Shown here: one piece after another, positions 6,353 through 14,346 of the stretch
Layout of the letters: every line of letters starts with the position of its first letter
Position numbering within the stretch: the stretch's first letter is position 1
Source: a virus
DNA: 30,171 nucleotides
Reading direction: 5' to 3' (one strand)
IMG/VR virus record: IMGVR_UViG_3300047554_000608
Coordinates: 1 to 30,171 of that record
Notes under the pieces: model-generated
What the model was told of the DNA's origin: nothing
The model's database searches: none
What the model saw: only the letters and a program-made list of their open reading frames with translations
Translations under genes and position numbers: made by a program

Positions 6353-7432
6353 CTACTTGGGTGTGAGTACCTTCATGATGCTCTGTGGCATAATAACTTC
6401 ACCTTCTGCTATAGGCCGCATAATACCCTTATCATAGATAAGCTCAACTGAACCCTTGTGCTGGAAGCGTCGGTTCTTATGGATTTCATATGTAGTGATC
6501 TTAGTGTCGAAGTTAACCTTCACTTCAATGACTATGGTTGAGTAACGTAAGATGCTGCCACCCATGACCATCCTAGTATCCATCGACTTAGCACCCTTCT
6601 TCTTGTCGTCTGAGTGCATTTGAGCACACATGATGATTGGGAAGGATAGGGTGTTGAGTATGTTCTTTAGTTCTGATAAGAACTTCTCCAACTGGAAGTA
6701 GTGATTGTCGCTGGAACTAGATCCTGCCGTGTATATGTTCGTTAAGTAGTCAATCAGAACTACATCTGGCTTAACGGTGGCTTTATCTAACTTCTTAATA
6801 AGATTAAGTACATACTCAGACTTAGTGGTGCCGTTGTTTGATAACTCACAGTCCAACACAAACAACCTCTTCTCTTGAACTAGCGACTGAAACCGCTTCA
6901 TAATCCTAAGAGTCTGCTCAGGAGTTGAATGTTGGTTGGCATACTCTAGTGGATCTACGCCTTCCATCAGGCAACTTACCTTGTCATATACATCGTTAGA
7001 TGACTCTTCATTGGATATGATGAACACTCGTTTACCTTGCATTAAGTACTTATAAGCCACATTAACTACAGTAGTAGTCTTACCGGTACCAGTATAAGCA
7101 GCAACCGTAACGAGTTGACCGGGGACTAGTTTGAACTTACTGTCGAATGCTTCGCTGATGAAGGGTACTGCATCTCTGAAGGACTTATTGCGTTGGGAGT
7201 AGTCACGCTTGTAGTTGCTGTATAGTTGGGATTGTAAGGAGCTGAACATGTCGTCGCAGTACTCCTGGGTAAGAGTTGACACACTAGCGTGTTCACTCTC
7301 TAAGAACACCTCTTTTTCATAGTCGCGTTCAACCTTCTTTTGGTTGACAAAGTCCTTCTTCTTCAAGAGGTTGTCTTTCTTTTGTCCTTCCTGAAGAATG
7401 TAAGATACGGTGTCATTATCTAGCTGTGCCAT
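6353..7432 (-). CDS. DnaB-type replicative DNA helicase (RecA-fold, helicase domain only)
   Basis: A 359-aa protein from the ATG at 7432. An ATG 15 nt upstream exists, but the AAGGAG ribosome site lies between the two, so the inner start is used. Residues about 100-350 form the RecA-like SF4 helicase core. Walker A is AAYTGTGKTT at about 111-120; a loop holding ISNEES follows at about 139-144; Walker B is VVLIDYL at about 224-230; then PIIMCAQMHSD, a DnaB motif 3/H4-type segment with the sensor Gln; and finally a GGSILRYST segment. The first ~90 residues are charged and helical, and lack both the DnaB N-terminal domain signature and any TOPRIM primase motif. It should unwind the replication fork 5' to 3'. 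It overlaps the initiator gene region, forming a replication module. Confidence 0.88.
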   Translation of the reverse strand: MAQLDNDTVSYILQEGQKKDNLLKKKDFVNQKKVERDYEKEVFLESEHASVSTLTQEYCDDMFSSLQSQLYSNYKRDYSQRNKSFRDAVPFISEAFDSKFKLVPGQLVTVAAYTGTGKTTTVVNVAYKYLMQGKRVFIISNEESSNDVYDKVSCLMEGVDPLEYANQHSTPEQTLRIMKRFQSLVQEKRLFVLDCELSNNGTTKSEYVLNLIKKLDKATVKPDVVLIDYLTNIYTAGSSSSDNHYFQLEKFLSELKNILNTLSFPIIMCAQMHSDDKKKGAKSMDTRMVMGGSILRYSTIVIEVKVNFDTKITTYEIHKNRRFQHKGSVELIYDKGIMRPIAEGEVIMPQSIMKVLTPK

Positions 7433-7443
7433 TGGTTGCTCCT

Positions 7444-8448
7444 TCATGTAAACGTTGCGAATAACTCAGTTACGTCCAGATTAACAGTATCAGGATTAGA
7501 CTTAGGTAGACCAGCTTGTTGAGTTTTAGGTTTACCAATCTTGAACTGATGCTTCACTGCCACTCGCCATTGTGCTTTGACATCATCACACCAGGTTTTA
7601 TAGTCGGCACCTTTGGTATGGGGGATTACGAAGGGGAGGAGATGTTTGACTGCCGACAGAGTCTCAGACTCAGAGTATGAGTTCTGGTGGAAGGTGGCTA
7701 CAAGTGCGTCTAGGTGATCTTGTCGACCTTTTCGTGGTTTCAAGAGGTCAACATCGCCAGAGTCTGCTAGATATGCCTCTATCAGTTCAAGTTCGGTCGG
7801 GGATGGGTTAGCCAAGGGCTGGGCTACTTTCGCGCGACCTCGTGCAACCTCTGCATCAGGAGATATTGGTTGAGTTTGAGAAGCCTCAACTACACCTCCA
7901 GAGACAGTCGTTTTATCTTCCTTAATAATCTTAGGTGAACAGGAATATAGAGTGAATGTATCCTTACTATTACTATATCTTCCTTGAAAGGAGTTATTAA
8001 TAAAGGAAGGGGGAGTTATATCGACTCCCCTTCCTGTCGATGAAGAAGAAGAGTTAGTTTCTTCTGTCCCCTGAGGGGACGAGGCCTTGTCCCCTGAGGG
8101 GACGAGGGCGCCACCACCATATGTAATAACGTTCTTATCCTTAGAGACCCACTGCATGTCACCGTTGACTTCATATGTATTAGGTAGGTTGCCAATAACG
8201 GGGTGAAGGTGTTTGTGTTTAAGTACTAGTCCCTTATCAACCAGAGACTTAATGCTATCCTTGACTTTACTCTCGCTATATGAAGTAGCAACAGCGATAT
8301 AAGAATATGATAACATTTTGTTTTGACTATACTTCCAGCGAAATAATGTTGTCAATATAATGTACTCCATATGGCTAATATATTTGTCCTTCAACATATC
8401 AAAGATAATGTTGGGTATGTTAGTATATGGTGCTGTGTAGTTATCCAC
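7444..8448 (-). CDS. Replication initiator with N-terminal winged-helix domain
   Basis: A 334-aa protein starting with GTG at 8448 behind a strong AAGGAGACTGAC site. Residues about 8-95 form a winged-helix domain: YISHMEYIILTTLFRWK, then VATSYSESKVKDSIKSLVDK as the recognition region, then KGLVLKHK and the wing. A long low-complexity linker (about 105-225, Ser/Thr/Gly/Pro-rich) follows. The C-terminal part (about 225-320) is helical with HLDALVATFHQNSYSESETL and WRVAVKHQF, and might contact the helicase. The layout of DNA-binding N-terminus, linker and helicase-interacting C-terminus mirrors lambda O and phage DnaD-like initiators. The linker-encoding DNA carries palindromic repeats (see 7981-8107). 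The stop falls 12 nt before the helicase start. Confidence 0.8.
   Translation of the reverse strand: MDNYTAPYTNIPNIIFDMLKDKYISHMEYIILTTLFRWKYSQNKMLSYSYIAVATSYSESKVKDSIKSLVDKGLVLKHKHLHPVIGNLPNTYEVNGDMQWVSKDKNVITYGGGALVPSGDKASSPQGTEETNSSSSSTGRGVDITPPSFINNSFQGRYSNSKDTFTLYSCSPKIIKEDKTTVSGGVVEASQTQPISPDAEVARGRAKVAQPLANPSPTELELIEAYLADSGDVDLLKPRKGRQDHLDALVATFHQNSYSESETLSAVKHLLPFVIPHTKGADYKTWCDDVKAQWRVAVKHQFKIGKPKTQQAGLPKSNPDTVNLDVTELFATFT
7981..8107. other. Candidate replication origin with iteron-like palindromes
   Basis: Inside the initiator gene's linker region lie two identical 19-bp repeats, 8066-8084 and 8089-8107 (GTCCCCTGAGGGGACGAGG), each starting with a perfect 15-bp palindrome with 7-bp arms. 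Next to them is a longer dyad, 8004-8016 with 8024-8035 (one bulged base, 7-nt loop), and a short dyad at 7981-7992. All sit beside an AT-rich run (about 7960-8003). The 23-bp repeat period is not a multiple of 3, so the two copies are read in different frames and protein sequence cannot explain the repeat. Iterons plus an AT-rich element inside the initiator gene are the arrangement of lambda ori in gene O. The function is inferred. Confidence 0.6.
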
Positions 8449-8462
8449 GTCAGTCTCCTTGA

Positions 8463-8750
8463 CTATTCTTCATATATGTCGTTGATTATTAAGGTATATA
8501 GATCATTATGTAACGTTTTAACGTTACTATTTAAATATAAAGTTTCGCCTGTGTTAGTGATTAACAGATACTTTACAAGTAGTTGACTGTGGAAATCTGT
8601 ATCGTGAGTATGAGTGTTTCGACAGACTATGCTATCGTTGTGGTTGGCTATAGGAGTACAAGTCACTGCTGCTTCAACACCTAACCTGTCTGTCTCCTGT
8701 TGAATCAGACTGTCTATCGCTTGTCGTTGTAGAAAGTTCATCTTAACCAT
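8463..8750 (-). CDS. Hypothetical protein, 95 aa
   Basis: A 95-aa ORF starting 31 nt downstream of the structured RNA at 8781-8860, with an AAAGGATTAAACA ribosome site. The N-terminus is helical (NFLQRQAIDSLIQQETDRL). The middle has Cys27-x-Cys-poor His-rich text (VCRNTHTHDTDFH, about 42-54) that might bind a metal, and the C-terminus has beta strands (LLVKYLLITNTGETLYLN). It is the first gene of the replication operon. I recognise no family. Confidence 0.65.
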   Translation of the reverse strand: MVKMNFLQRQAIDSLIQQETDRLGVEAAVTCTPIANHNDSIVCRNTHTHDTDFHSQLLVKYLLITNTGETLYLNSNVKTLHNDLYTLIINDIYEE

Positions 8751-8780
8751 TGTTTAATCCTTTATCTTAGTTAGGGAAAT

Positions 8781-8860
8781 AAGTAAGCCCCATCTGCGTT
8801 CCCTTCAACAGCGGCTCTGACCTAGCCACCGCCAAAGGGTCAGTTCGATGGGGCTTACTT
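8781..8860 (-). ncRNA. 80-nt rod-shaped structured RNA (two stems, internal loop)
   Basis: Read on the minus strand, 8860-8847 (AAGTAAGCCCCATC) pairs perfectly over 14 bp with 8794-8781. Inside it, 8839-8824 (CCCTTTGGCGGTGGCT) pairs with 8816-8801 over 16 consecutive positions, five of them G-U. The stems are separated by a 7x6-nt internal loop and capped by a 7-nt loop, AGGTCAG. Read on the plus strand the five G-U pairs become A-C mismatches, so the structure is specific to RNA transcribed from the minus strand. The loop (GGTCAG) is also complementary to CTGACC at the internal loop, allowing a pseudoknot or an alternative hairpin. Possible roles are an RNase III processing site like those between T7 genes, a stable 5' leader, a small RNA, or an elaborate terminator. 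A U-rich run after the stem (CTTACTTATTT) leaves the terminator reading open. Confidence 0.6.
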
Positions 8861-8864
8861 TATT

Positions 8865-8893
8865 ATTATACTACATTCTAGGTTAAACTTGTT
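8865..8893 (-). promoter_or_regulatory. Candidate promoter starting at the structured RNA
   Basis: On the minus strand a perfect TATAAT (8870-8865) lies 17 nt after AACAAG (8893-8888), part of AACAAGTTTAACC, the 13-mer repeated at 5067-5055. A start about 6-7 nt past the -10 would fall on the first nucleotides of the hairpin RNA. The -35 is poor by the sigma70 consensus. Confidence 0.45.
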
Positions 8894-8896
8894 TTA

Positions 8897-9178
8897 TTAC
8901 AACGTATGCTTCTCTAACGCTCTCTTGATCTCGCCTAACTCTTCCTTGACCTCGTCGCATAACTTAAAAACTTGGTCGCAATGAAACTTATGCAACGCCG
9001 CTATATCACAGAGCATTAATGGTGTTACTGCGTTGTCTGTCGACTTGGGTGGTTCAAATTTCGCCTGGTCTAACTGTTGCAAAGCGCGTGGTATATCTTT
9101 GGATGTAAGCACACCAATTCGGTGTAGCAAAGTCATCAAATATGCGACTTTCCTCTTCCGATTCCCTATAGAGTCCAT
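8897..9178 (-). CDS. Hypothetical protein, 93 aa (small helical virion-operon gene)
   Basis: A 93-aa ORF 2 nt after the large ejection protein gene, with GGAGTAAGT before its ATG. It is predicted mostly helical: basic N-terminus (NRKRKVAYLMTLLHRIGVL), then DIPRALQQLDQAKFEPP, and a C-terminal amphipathic helix (VKEELGEIKRALEKH) with coiled-coil potential. It has Cys residues in LMLCDIAALHKFHC and LCDEV. It is the last gene of the long structural run, so it could be a small virion or assembly factor. I do not recognise it. Confidence 0.65.
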   Translation of the reverse strand: MDSIGNRKRKVAYLMTLLHRIGVLTSKDIPRALQQLDQAKFEPPKSTDNAVTPLMLCDIAALHKFHCDQVFKLCDEVKEELGEIKRALEKHTL

Positions 9179-9180
9179 AC

Positions 9181-11538
9181 TTACTCCTCGCCGAATACTC
9201 GACGTAGCTGTTTAAGCAATGTCCGCTGGTTACTGGTCATACTACGACCTAACTGATCCCTTAACTTAAGCTCGTTGTATATCTCACGTCTAGGGTCCAT
9301 TGACCGTCTAGGATCAAACTTAACTTTCATGTCAGTCATAGCTGGCTTACCTAACAGCACTTCCTTCTGCCGCACCGCTCTGTCAGCAGCTTCCTGTTCT
9401 GCCTTGGTGAGTGGCCTGGTAATCTTGGGTACCTTAAGGTTAGTGTCTACGACCTTCTTATCGATGTTTTTGATGCCGCCGAGTCTAGGGACCATACCTT
9501 TGGCTACCTCTACCTGATCGCTCATCTCCATGTCATCTAGACCAATAGAATCGGTAAATGTGAAGTAGTCTATTAACTGACCGAAGTCAGTGGCCAACGA
9601 CGTAGGCTTTGGCAACTGTATCTCCTTCAGTTCAGCCTCTTTAGCCGTCTCTTCAGCTGGGATCAACGCTTCCATAGCCTTAGCATACTCTGGATCCTTC
9701 TTGCGAAGGTAGGTGTCTGTCAGGATTAGGGTGCGTAGTGACTGTGAACTTGCCTTAGCCAACATCGGTGCGTACTGCTCTACTGCTCTCGGTAGTTTAC
9801 CGTCTGCTATGGCATCACTGAAGACCTTCATGCCATTGAGTAACTTAGACTGTTTACCAGATGTTGCTTCCTGTAGTGCCTTCTTAGCTATAAACTCATC
9901 GGCTTTTTTGCTGACTACGTTGGCTGCTTTTTCAGAAGCTGACGCTAATGCTTCACCAAGCACACCACCAGTAACACCTCCACCAAGTGTATCAGTGGCA
10001 TAACCAAGACTTCTTGCTGCAACTTTACCAGCACCACCAACGGCTTTCTTTATAATCCCGGTTGGTGTTATTTCACTCTCTCGGAGATTCTCTATGAGTT
10101 TACGCTCTGCCTTATCTAACTTATTTAGGTTGTTTTCCAACACTCCACGTGTAGCTTTTAGTTCATCACTTAAAGCTAACTTCTCAGGTCCACTTAATTG
10201 GTTAGACTTGAGTTTCTCAGTAAGGTCTTTAACCTTAGCTTTAAGTTGCTCTATTTTAGCTTGAGGTACCGCGGTTGATCGGCGTAACTGAGCTTCCTGT
10301 CTAACGTCATCGATGCCTCTGCTTAAACCACCGGTTGACTTAAGGTAGTCTAACTCATTAAGGATGGGTTTAGCGTCACTTAAGAGGTTTTGTATCTTAG
10401 CGTTGGCCTCAAATGACTCCTTAGAGTAACGATCTACGTTTGATCTAGCTGCCTTATAATCAGTTAATTCCTTAAGCTGACGTTCAGCATCCTTCAGGAA
10501 TACAAGTGAACCTGGATCATCTGGATTCTTCTCTACGACAGCTTTAGCTCTGTCCCTATAAGCTTCCAGACCAGCTATGTCATCATCTAGTGCTTTGTCT
10601 GACTTAAGGTACTGGTCTTTCTTAGTTGCCTTGATGGAGTTAAATGCTTCTTGCTCCATCTCTTTGGCTGTATTAAAGTTAACATCAGCGTCACTACGCT
10701 TTTGGACCGTACTTAAGTAGTCTTTCTTGATGTCGTTGGCTTCTTTACTTAAGGTCTGGATTTTGTTGGCGGTACCCGGCTTATCGATCATCTTCCTAGC
10801 TGCTACCGTACCTTTGACTGTCTGACCTATGCCAGCCAAAGAACCACCCAATAGACCACCTAATAGAGCACCTTCTTTTACATCACTAGTAAGTCCAGCC
10901 AGATCACCTTCAGTTATATCTGCTTTACTCATACCTAGACTTTGAGCACCACCAGCCAAAGCACCTTGTCCTGTGACCTTGCCGACTTCCTTAGCTCCAC
11001 CGACAACGGCTTCTACAGCACTCTTAGGGGCAGACACTTGAGCTAATCTAGAGACAGTCTGTTTAGCTGTGTCTTGTGCAGCTACTCTTGCCGCTTCCTT
11101 GGTGAGTTTACCTGCGGTAGTTAGTCCCTTGGCTGCACTAACACCTGCCTTAACAGCACCAACTCCTACTCCTAAACCAGGTATAGGTACCAACACAGAA
11201 CCAGCGAGATTACCTGCTCCATAACTAACAGGATTATCTCTGGCGGCCATCTCATCTTCTAGTCTGGCTGCACCGCGTTCCTGTCGGTAAGTTTCCAACA
11301 AACCCTTAAAGTCATCCTTAGGAGCAAACACGTTACCAACTGCTTTAGCACCAGCTTTAACCGCTCCTTTAATCTCATCGCTGAAACCGAAGGTGATGCC
11401 TTGTAGACCACCTTTAATGGCTGAACTTAACGGTGAGTTGCGCTCAATATCAGTCCACTCTTCACCACTATCCTGTGCTTCAGGAGTAGGGATGTCAGTC
11501 CACTCTTCTTGATTAGAAGTATTCTTAACGTTTGGCAC
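9181..11538 (-). CDS. Large internal virion / DNA ejection protein
   Basis: A 785-aa protein if the GTG at 11538 is used. That start has AGAGGAGATTATTC in front, while the ATG 21 nt upstream has no ribosome site. The N-terminus carries two copies of EEWTDI. Next comes GLQGITFGFSDEIKGA and a segment with YRQERGAARLEDEMAARDNP, a combination seen at the N-termini of many podovirus ejection proteins. Gly/Ala-rich hydrophobic stretches (GNLAGSVLVPIPGLGVGVG near 110-130; LLGGLLGGSLAGIG near 230; TLGGGVTGGVLGEALAS near 520) look like glycine-zipper membrane-inserting segments, separated by long coiled coils (about 270-480). The likely role is to form a channel through the host envelope during DNA entry, as T7 gp14-gp16 do. 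The start overlaps the end of the upstream gene by 14 nt. Confidence 0.78.
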   Translation of the reverse strand: MPNVKNTSNQEEWTDIPTPEAQDSGEEWTDIERNSPLSSAIKGGLQGITFGFSDEIKGAVKAGAKAVGNVFAPKDDFKGLLETYRQERGAARLEDEMAARDNPVSYGAGNLAGSVLVPIPGLGVGVGAVKAGVSAAKGLTTAGKLTKEAARVAAQDTAKQTVSRLAQVSAPKSAVEAVVGGAKEVGKVTGQGALAGGAQSLGMSKADITEGDLAGLTSDVKEGALLGGLLGGSLAGIGQTVKGTVAARKMIDKPGTANKIQTLSKEANDIKKDYLSTVQKRSDADVNFNTAKEMEQEAFNSIKATKKDQYLKSDKALDDDIAGLEAYRDRAKAVVEKNPDDPGSLVFLKDAERQLKELTDYKAARSNVDRYSKESFEANAKIQNLLSDAKPILNELDYLKSTGGLSRGIDDVRQEAQLRRSTAVPQAKIEQLKAKVKDLTEKLKSNQLSGPEKLALSDELKATRGVLENNLNKLDKAERKLIENLRESEITPTGIIKKAVGGAGKVAARSLGYATDTLGGGVTGGVLGEALASASEKAANVVSKKADEFIAKKALQEATSGKQSKLLNGMKVFSDAIADGKLPRAVEQYAPMLAKASSQSLRTLILTDTYLRKKDPEYAKAMEALIPAEETAKEAELKEIQLPKPTSLATDFGQLIDYFTFTDSIGLDDMEMSDQVEVAKGMVPRLGGIKNIDKKVVDTNLKVPKITRPLTKAEQEAADRAVRQKEVLLGKPAMTDMKVKFDPRRSMDPRREIYNELKLRDQLGRSMTSNQRTLLKQLRRVFGEE

Positions 11539-12949
11539 GAATAATCTCCTCTGTACCATCGGTGTAGATTACCTTGATGTCACCTTTAGAGTTCGTTTGA
11601 CGCTTGAGTTCCTGTTTAGATTTAGTTGGTGCAGTAGCAGCTTCCATCGGTGTGCTACCACCAGAAATCCCTAGGAAGGAGTTAGTTACTTGTTGTCGGT
11701 TTTGTCTCTTCTGCTCTAGTACTTCTGGTGAATCACCGAAGCGTGGGAAGTACTGTCTAGATCCACTCTCAAACTCAGATTCAGAGATAGAAGCACCAGA
11801 CTCTCGTCTAAGAACAGCATTAAGGAAGTTACGCTCTGCTTGTTCTTGCATCTGCGCTTCCTTAGACTTAAGTGCATTGGGTTTGCTTCTGTCAAAAGCA
11901 CCACTCATGGAAGCAGCATCATAGTTCTGACTGTAGAGTTTATCCATGGTTTGATTAGCAGATGACATCCTCTCGCCATACAATCTGTCTTTGACTTGCC
12001 ACTCCTGTAGTGCTTTAGCTTCCTTAGCGGCGATTTTAGTCGTAGTCTTAGTGTTCTGCGCCTCGTTGATGTCCATCTGCATCTTAGCTTTTTGAGCGTC
12101 TAAGGAGTTATTAAGTGCTGCTAGGTTGTTCTTAGCTTCTGCACTAACATACTTACCACCTAACAGACCTAGTTTTTGTTGCACTTGGTCAGTTTGAGCT
12201 AGTTTATATGCTATGCCATTCTCAATTACTTGCTGTCGTAACTTAGCTTTACTGGCGATAGATAGTTTGCTTTGCTCTATGGCTTGTAACTTTTGATCCA
12301 TAGATTGCTTATAGTTAGCGAAGTCATCATCCATAGCTTTGTTGATGATGTCTAGAGCATAGTTCTTGCCACCAGTCAAGGAAGCACCGTAAGAACCTAG
12401 TCCAACAGCGATGGCACCCAAGATCTTGTTGCCTGTGCCACGTGTTGCCCAGAAACCTTCATATTTCTGAGAACGGTATTCATCTACCTGCTTGTTCAGT
12501 CTGTCCTGGTCTTCCTGTGCTTCCTTGATAGCATTATCACGTTCAGACTGTATCTTTTGTTCTAGTTCAACACTACGATCAAACCCTTGTTGCTTAAGCT
12601 TGTTCTCTTCTAAAGCCTTAGCTTCTTGTATCTTAGCTTTCTCAGCTTCTATATTCTTCTGCTCTTCAAAAGTCTTGCCTAAGTTTTGTGCACCTTGTAG
12701 GAATGCTGCATTAGGTGTAGTCTTCTCTATCGTTGTCTCTTGGACCATAGGAGTAGGAGCCACAGATGGCATGAGTGGTTGTGGTGCTGCTGCGGCCATG
12801 GGTGCTGGTTGAGGACTAACTGGTACTGGTGCTGGTGTAGTGTCAATCATTGCCTGACCAACTAGATTAGCCTGACGTTGTGCTTCTAGTTCCTCATCAG
12901 ATAGTTTAGGAAGTGGTGCGTTGATACCTGGTATCATTGCTTGTGGCAT
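11525..12949 (-). CDS. Internal virion protein with coiled coils (474 aa)
   Basis: The N-terminal ~80 residues are Pro/Ala/Gln-rich and disordered. Residues about 85-160 form a long coiled coil (NIEAEKAKIQEAKALEENK). A Gly-rich hydrophobic segment follows (GTGNKILGAIAVGLGSYGAS, about 173-192), then ALDIINKAMDDDFANYKQ, a motif common in podovirus internal proteins. A second coiled coil leads to a conserved-looking C-terminal block (NFLNAVLRRESGASISESEF and then YFPRFGDSPEVLEQKRQNR). This order fits an ejection or inner-core protein packed in the capsid. It sits 2 nt after the S74-domain gene and overlaps the start of the next ejection protein. The ribosome site is AAAGGAAAGTAGTC. Confidence 0.78.
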   Translation of the reverse strand: MPQAMIPGINAPLPKLSDEELEAQRQANLVGQAMIDTTPAPVPVSPQPAPMAAAAPQPLMPSVAPTPMVQETTIEKTTPNAAFLQGAQNLGKTFEEQKNIEAEKAKIQEAKALEENKLKQQGFDRSVELEQKIQSERDNAIKEAQEDQDRLNKQVDEYRSQKYEGFWATRGTGNKILGAIAVGLGSYGASLTGGKNYALDIINKAMDDDFANYKQSMDQKLQAIEQSKLSIASKAKLRQQVIENGIAYKLAQTDQVQQKLGLLGGKYVSAEAKNNLAALNNSLDAQKAKMQMDINEAQNTKTTTKIAAKEAKALQEWQVKDRLYGERMSSANQTMDKLYSQNYDAASMSGAFDRSKPNALKSKEAQMQEQAERNFLNAVLRRESGASISESEFESGSRQYFPRFGDSPEVLEQKRQNRQQVTNSFLGISGGSTPMEAATAPTKSKQELKRQTNSKGDIKVIYTDGTEEIIRAKR

Positions 12950-12951
12950 GA

Positions 12952-14346
12952 CTACTTTCCTTTCTTGTTCTTGGCTTTAAGTGCTTGTTCTAAGTTAGTA
13001 ATTCGCTCATTGGCATCAACGTTAGCTGACAACATAGCTGGCAATAATCTAGAGTAATTGACCATCTTACCTTCTGGTGTCTCAATTATGGCTTGTTTAC
13101 CTATCTGTGACTTCTCTAAGTCTTGTGCCATAATGGAGGTTTGTTCACCTGGCAAGTAGTCTGGATCCTTGTACTCATACTTATAGTTGGTGAGTTTATC
13201 TAAGAAGTCCTTAAGGTCACTGTCATCCTTCTTGATATTCTTCTTTAGATTAATATCAGAGGAAAAGATACTAGCTAGAGCAGAACCAACACTTGAAATT
13301 AAACCACCTATACCACTTGCTTTATTAGTTGCTTGAGTCTTATTAATATCAGCTTGAGTAGTTACCCCTGTCTTAGCTATGTCAGCTTGTTGTTGGGTGA
13401 TGCCTAGTTGAGTCATAAGGTAGGTTTTAATAGCTTCTGCATCAAGACCTTGCTTAACCAGTTCAGCCTTAAGGTTCTCAATAGCTACTTGATTACCAGC
13501 AGCAGCATTAGCTTTCACAACATCTAAGTCTACACCTTGGTTAGCTAGTTGTTGCTTAAGGTTAGTCTCTGCATTGACGATTTTAGTTTGTTGGTCTAGT
13601 TGTGCCTGAGCTGTATTGACGTCAATATCTTGACCTCTAGCACCTTGTAGAACACTGCCGAGTTGCTGTCTAGCTACTTCACTTTCCTTAGCTCTTAGGA
13701 GTGCAGCATCAGCACTGGTTTGTGCTTGTAGGTTAGATACATTCTGCATAGCTTGACGTTGAGCTAATACGGGGTTACCGCCGCGTGCTGCTGCTGCTTG
13801 AGCAGCTTGTGCCGCTATGGCTTGCTCTAGACCTTGGTTTAGCTGTAGTTGTGCAGCACTAGGAGCACCAGTGCCAGCAGCTTGTGCTTGTAGGGCACTA
13901 GCTAACGCTAATTGCTGATTCCTTATATCTTGATCTTGTCTAGTTATTAGAGTAGGATCAACCTTCTGAGCTGTTACATTCTGAATGTCTTGTCGATTAG
14001 CCATGACAGCCGACGTGGTTGGTGCCTGTTTACCTAGTTGAGCATCTAGGAGTTGGGTGTTGACTGGTGTGATTGCTCCCAGTGATTCTGACACCTTACT
14101 GAGTGGCGTCATGTCCACTCCTTTAACAGAAGGCGGCATCAATTTCTCGCCTAGCTTCTTACCTAGATCTGAAATTCTTGTTCCAAGGTTCCTATCTTTG
14201 TTGGGGTCTCTACCTTCTTCTTGACTGACTTTTGCTGTATAAGCTTGGCTAGCAGCCTCAATTTTAGCTGGATCCTTATCCTTCATGGCTTGCTCTAGTT
14301 CGGCTTCTAATTCTTCGCGTGTTTTTGGACTTGATGGCGTTGCCAT
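12952..14346 (-). CDS. Ala/Gln-rich virion protein with C-terminal S74 chaperone domain
   Basis: A 464-aa protein. Residues about 1-60 are charged helix. Residues about 85-350 are Ala/Gln-rich and helical (including AAAARGGNPVLAQRQAMQN), typical of a virion protein that lies along or inside the particle. The last ~102 residues from Ser363 form a peptidase S74 intramolecular chaperone domain. SDINLKKNI gives the Ser363/Lys368 pair expected for autocleavage, followed by YKYEYKDPDYLPG, SIMAQDLEK and MVNYSRLLPAML and a trimerising coiled coil. In characterised spikes the domain assists trimer folding and then cuts itself off N-terminal to the Ser. It is unusual here because the rest is not a beta-helix fibre. 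The start is behind CAGGAGATACAT, whose GGAG can pair with an adjacent CTCC. Confidence 0.82.
   Translation of the reverse strand: MATPSSPKTREELEAELEQAMKDKDPAKIEAASQAYTAKVSQEEGRDPNKDRNLGTRISDLGKKLGEKLMPPSVKGVDMTPLSKVSESLGAITPVNTQLLDAQLGKQAPTTSAVMANRQDIQNVTAQKVDPTLITRQDQDIRNQQLALASALQAQAAGTGAPSAAQLQLNQGLEQAIAAQAAQAAAARGGNPVLAQRQAMQNVSNLQAQTSADAALLRAKESEVARQQLGSVLQGARGQDIDVNTAQAQLDQQTKIVNAETNLKQQLANQGVDLDVVKANAAAGNQVAIENLKAELVKQGLDAEAIKTYLMTQLGITQQQADIAKTGVTTQADINKTQATNKASGIGGLISSVGSALASIFSSDINLKKNIKKDDSDLKDFLDKLTNYKYEYKDPDYLPGEQTSIMAQDLEKSQIGKQAIIETPEGKMVNYSRLLPAMLSANVDANERITNLEQALKAKNKKGK

Noticed and set aside
8781-8860. tRNA-like reading on the plus strand (GCCCCAT...ATGGGGC arms, TTCGAT)
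   Set aside because: There is no second T-stem arm, no anticodon arm of the right size and no discriminator geometry. The minus-strand rod explains the pairing better.
9181-11559. ATG at 11559 as the start of the ejection protein
   Set aside because: It has no Shine-Dalgarno sequence, whereas the GTG at 11538 has AGAGGAGA at good spacing.
11716-11904. Second minus-strand frame inside the internal virion gene
   Set aside because: The overlapping frame has no ribosome site and lies within the conserved C-terminal block of the 474-aa protein.
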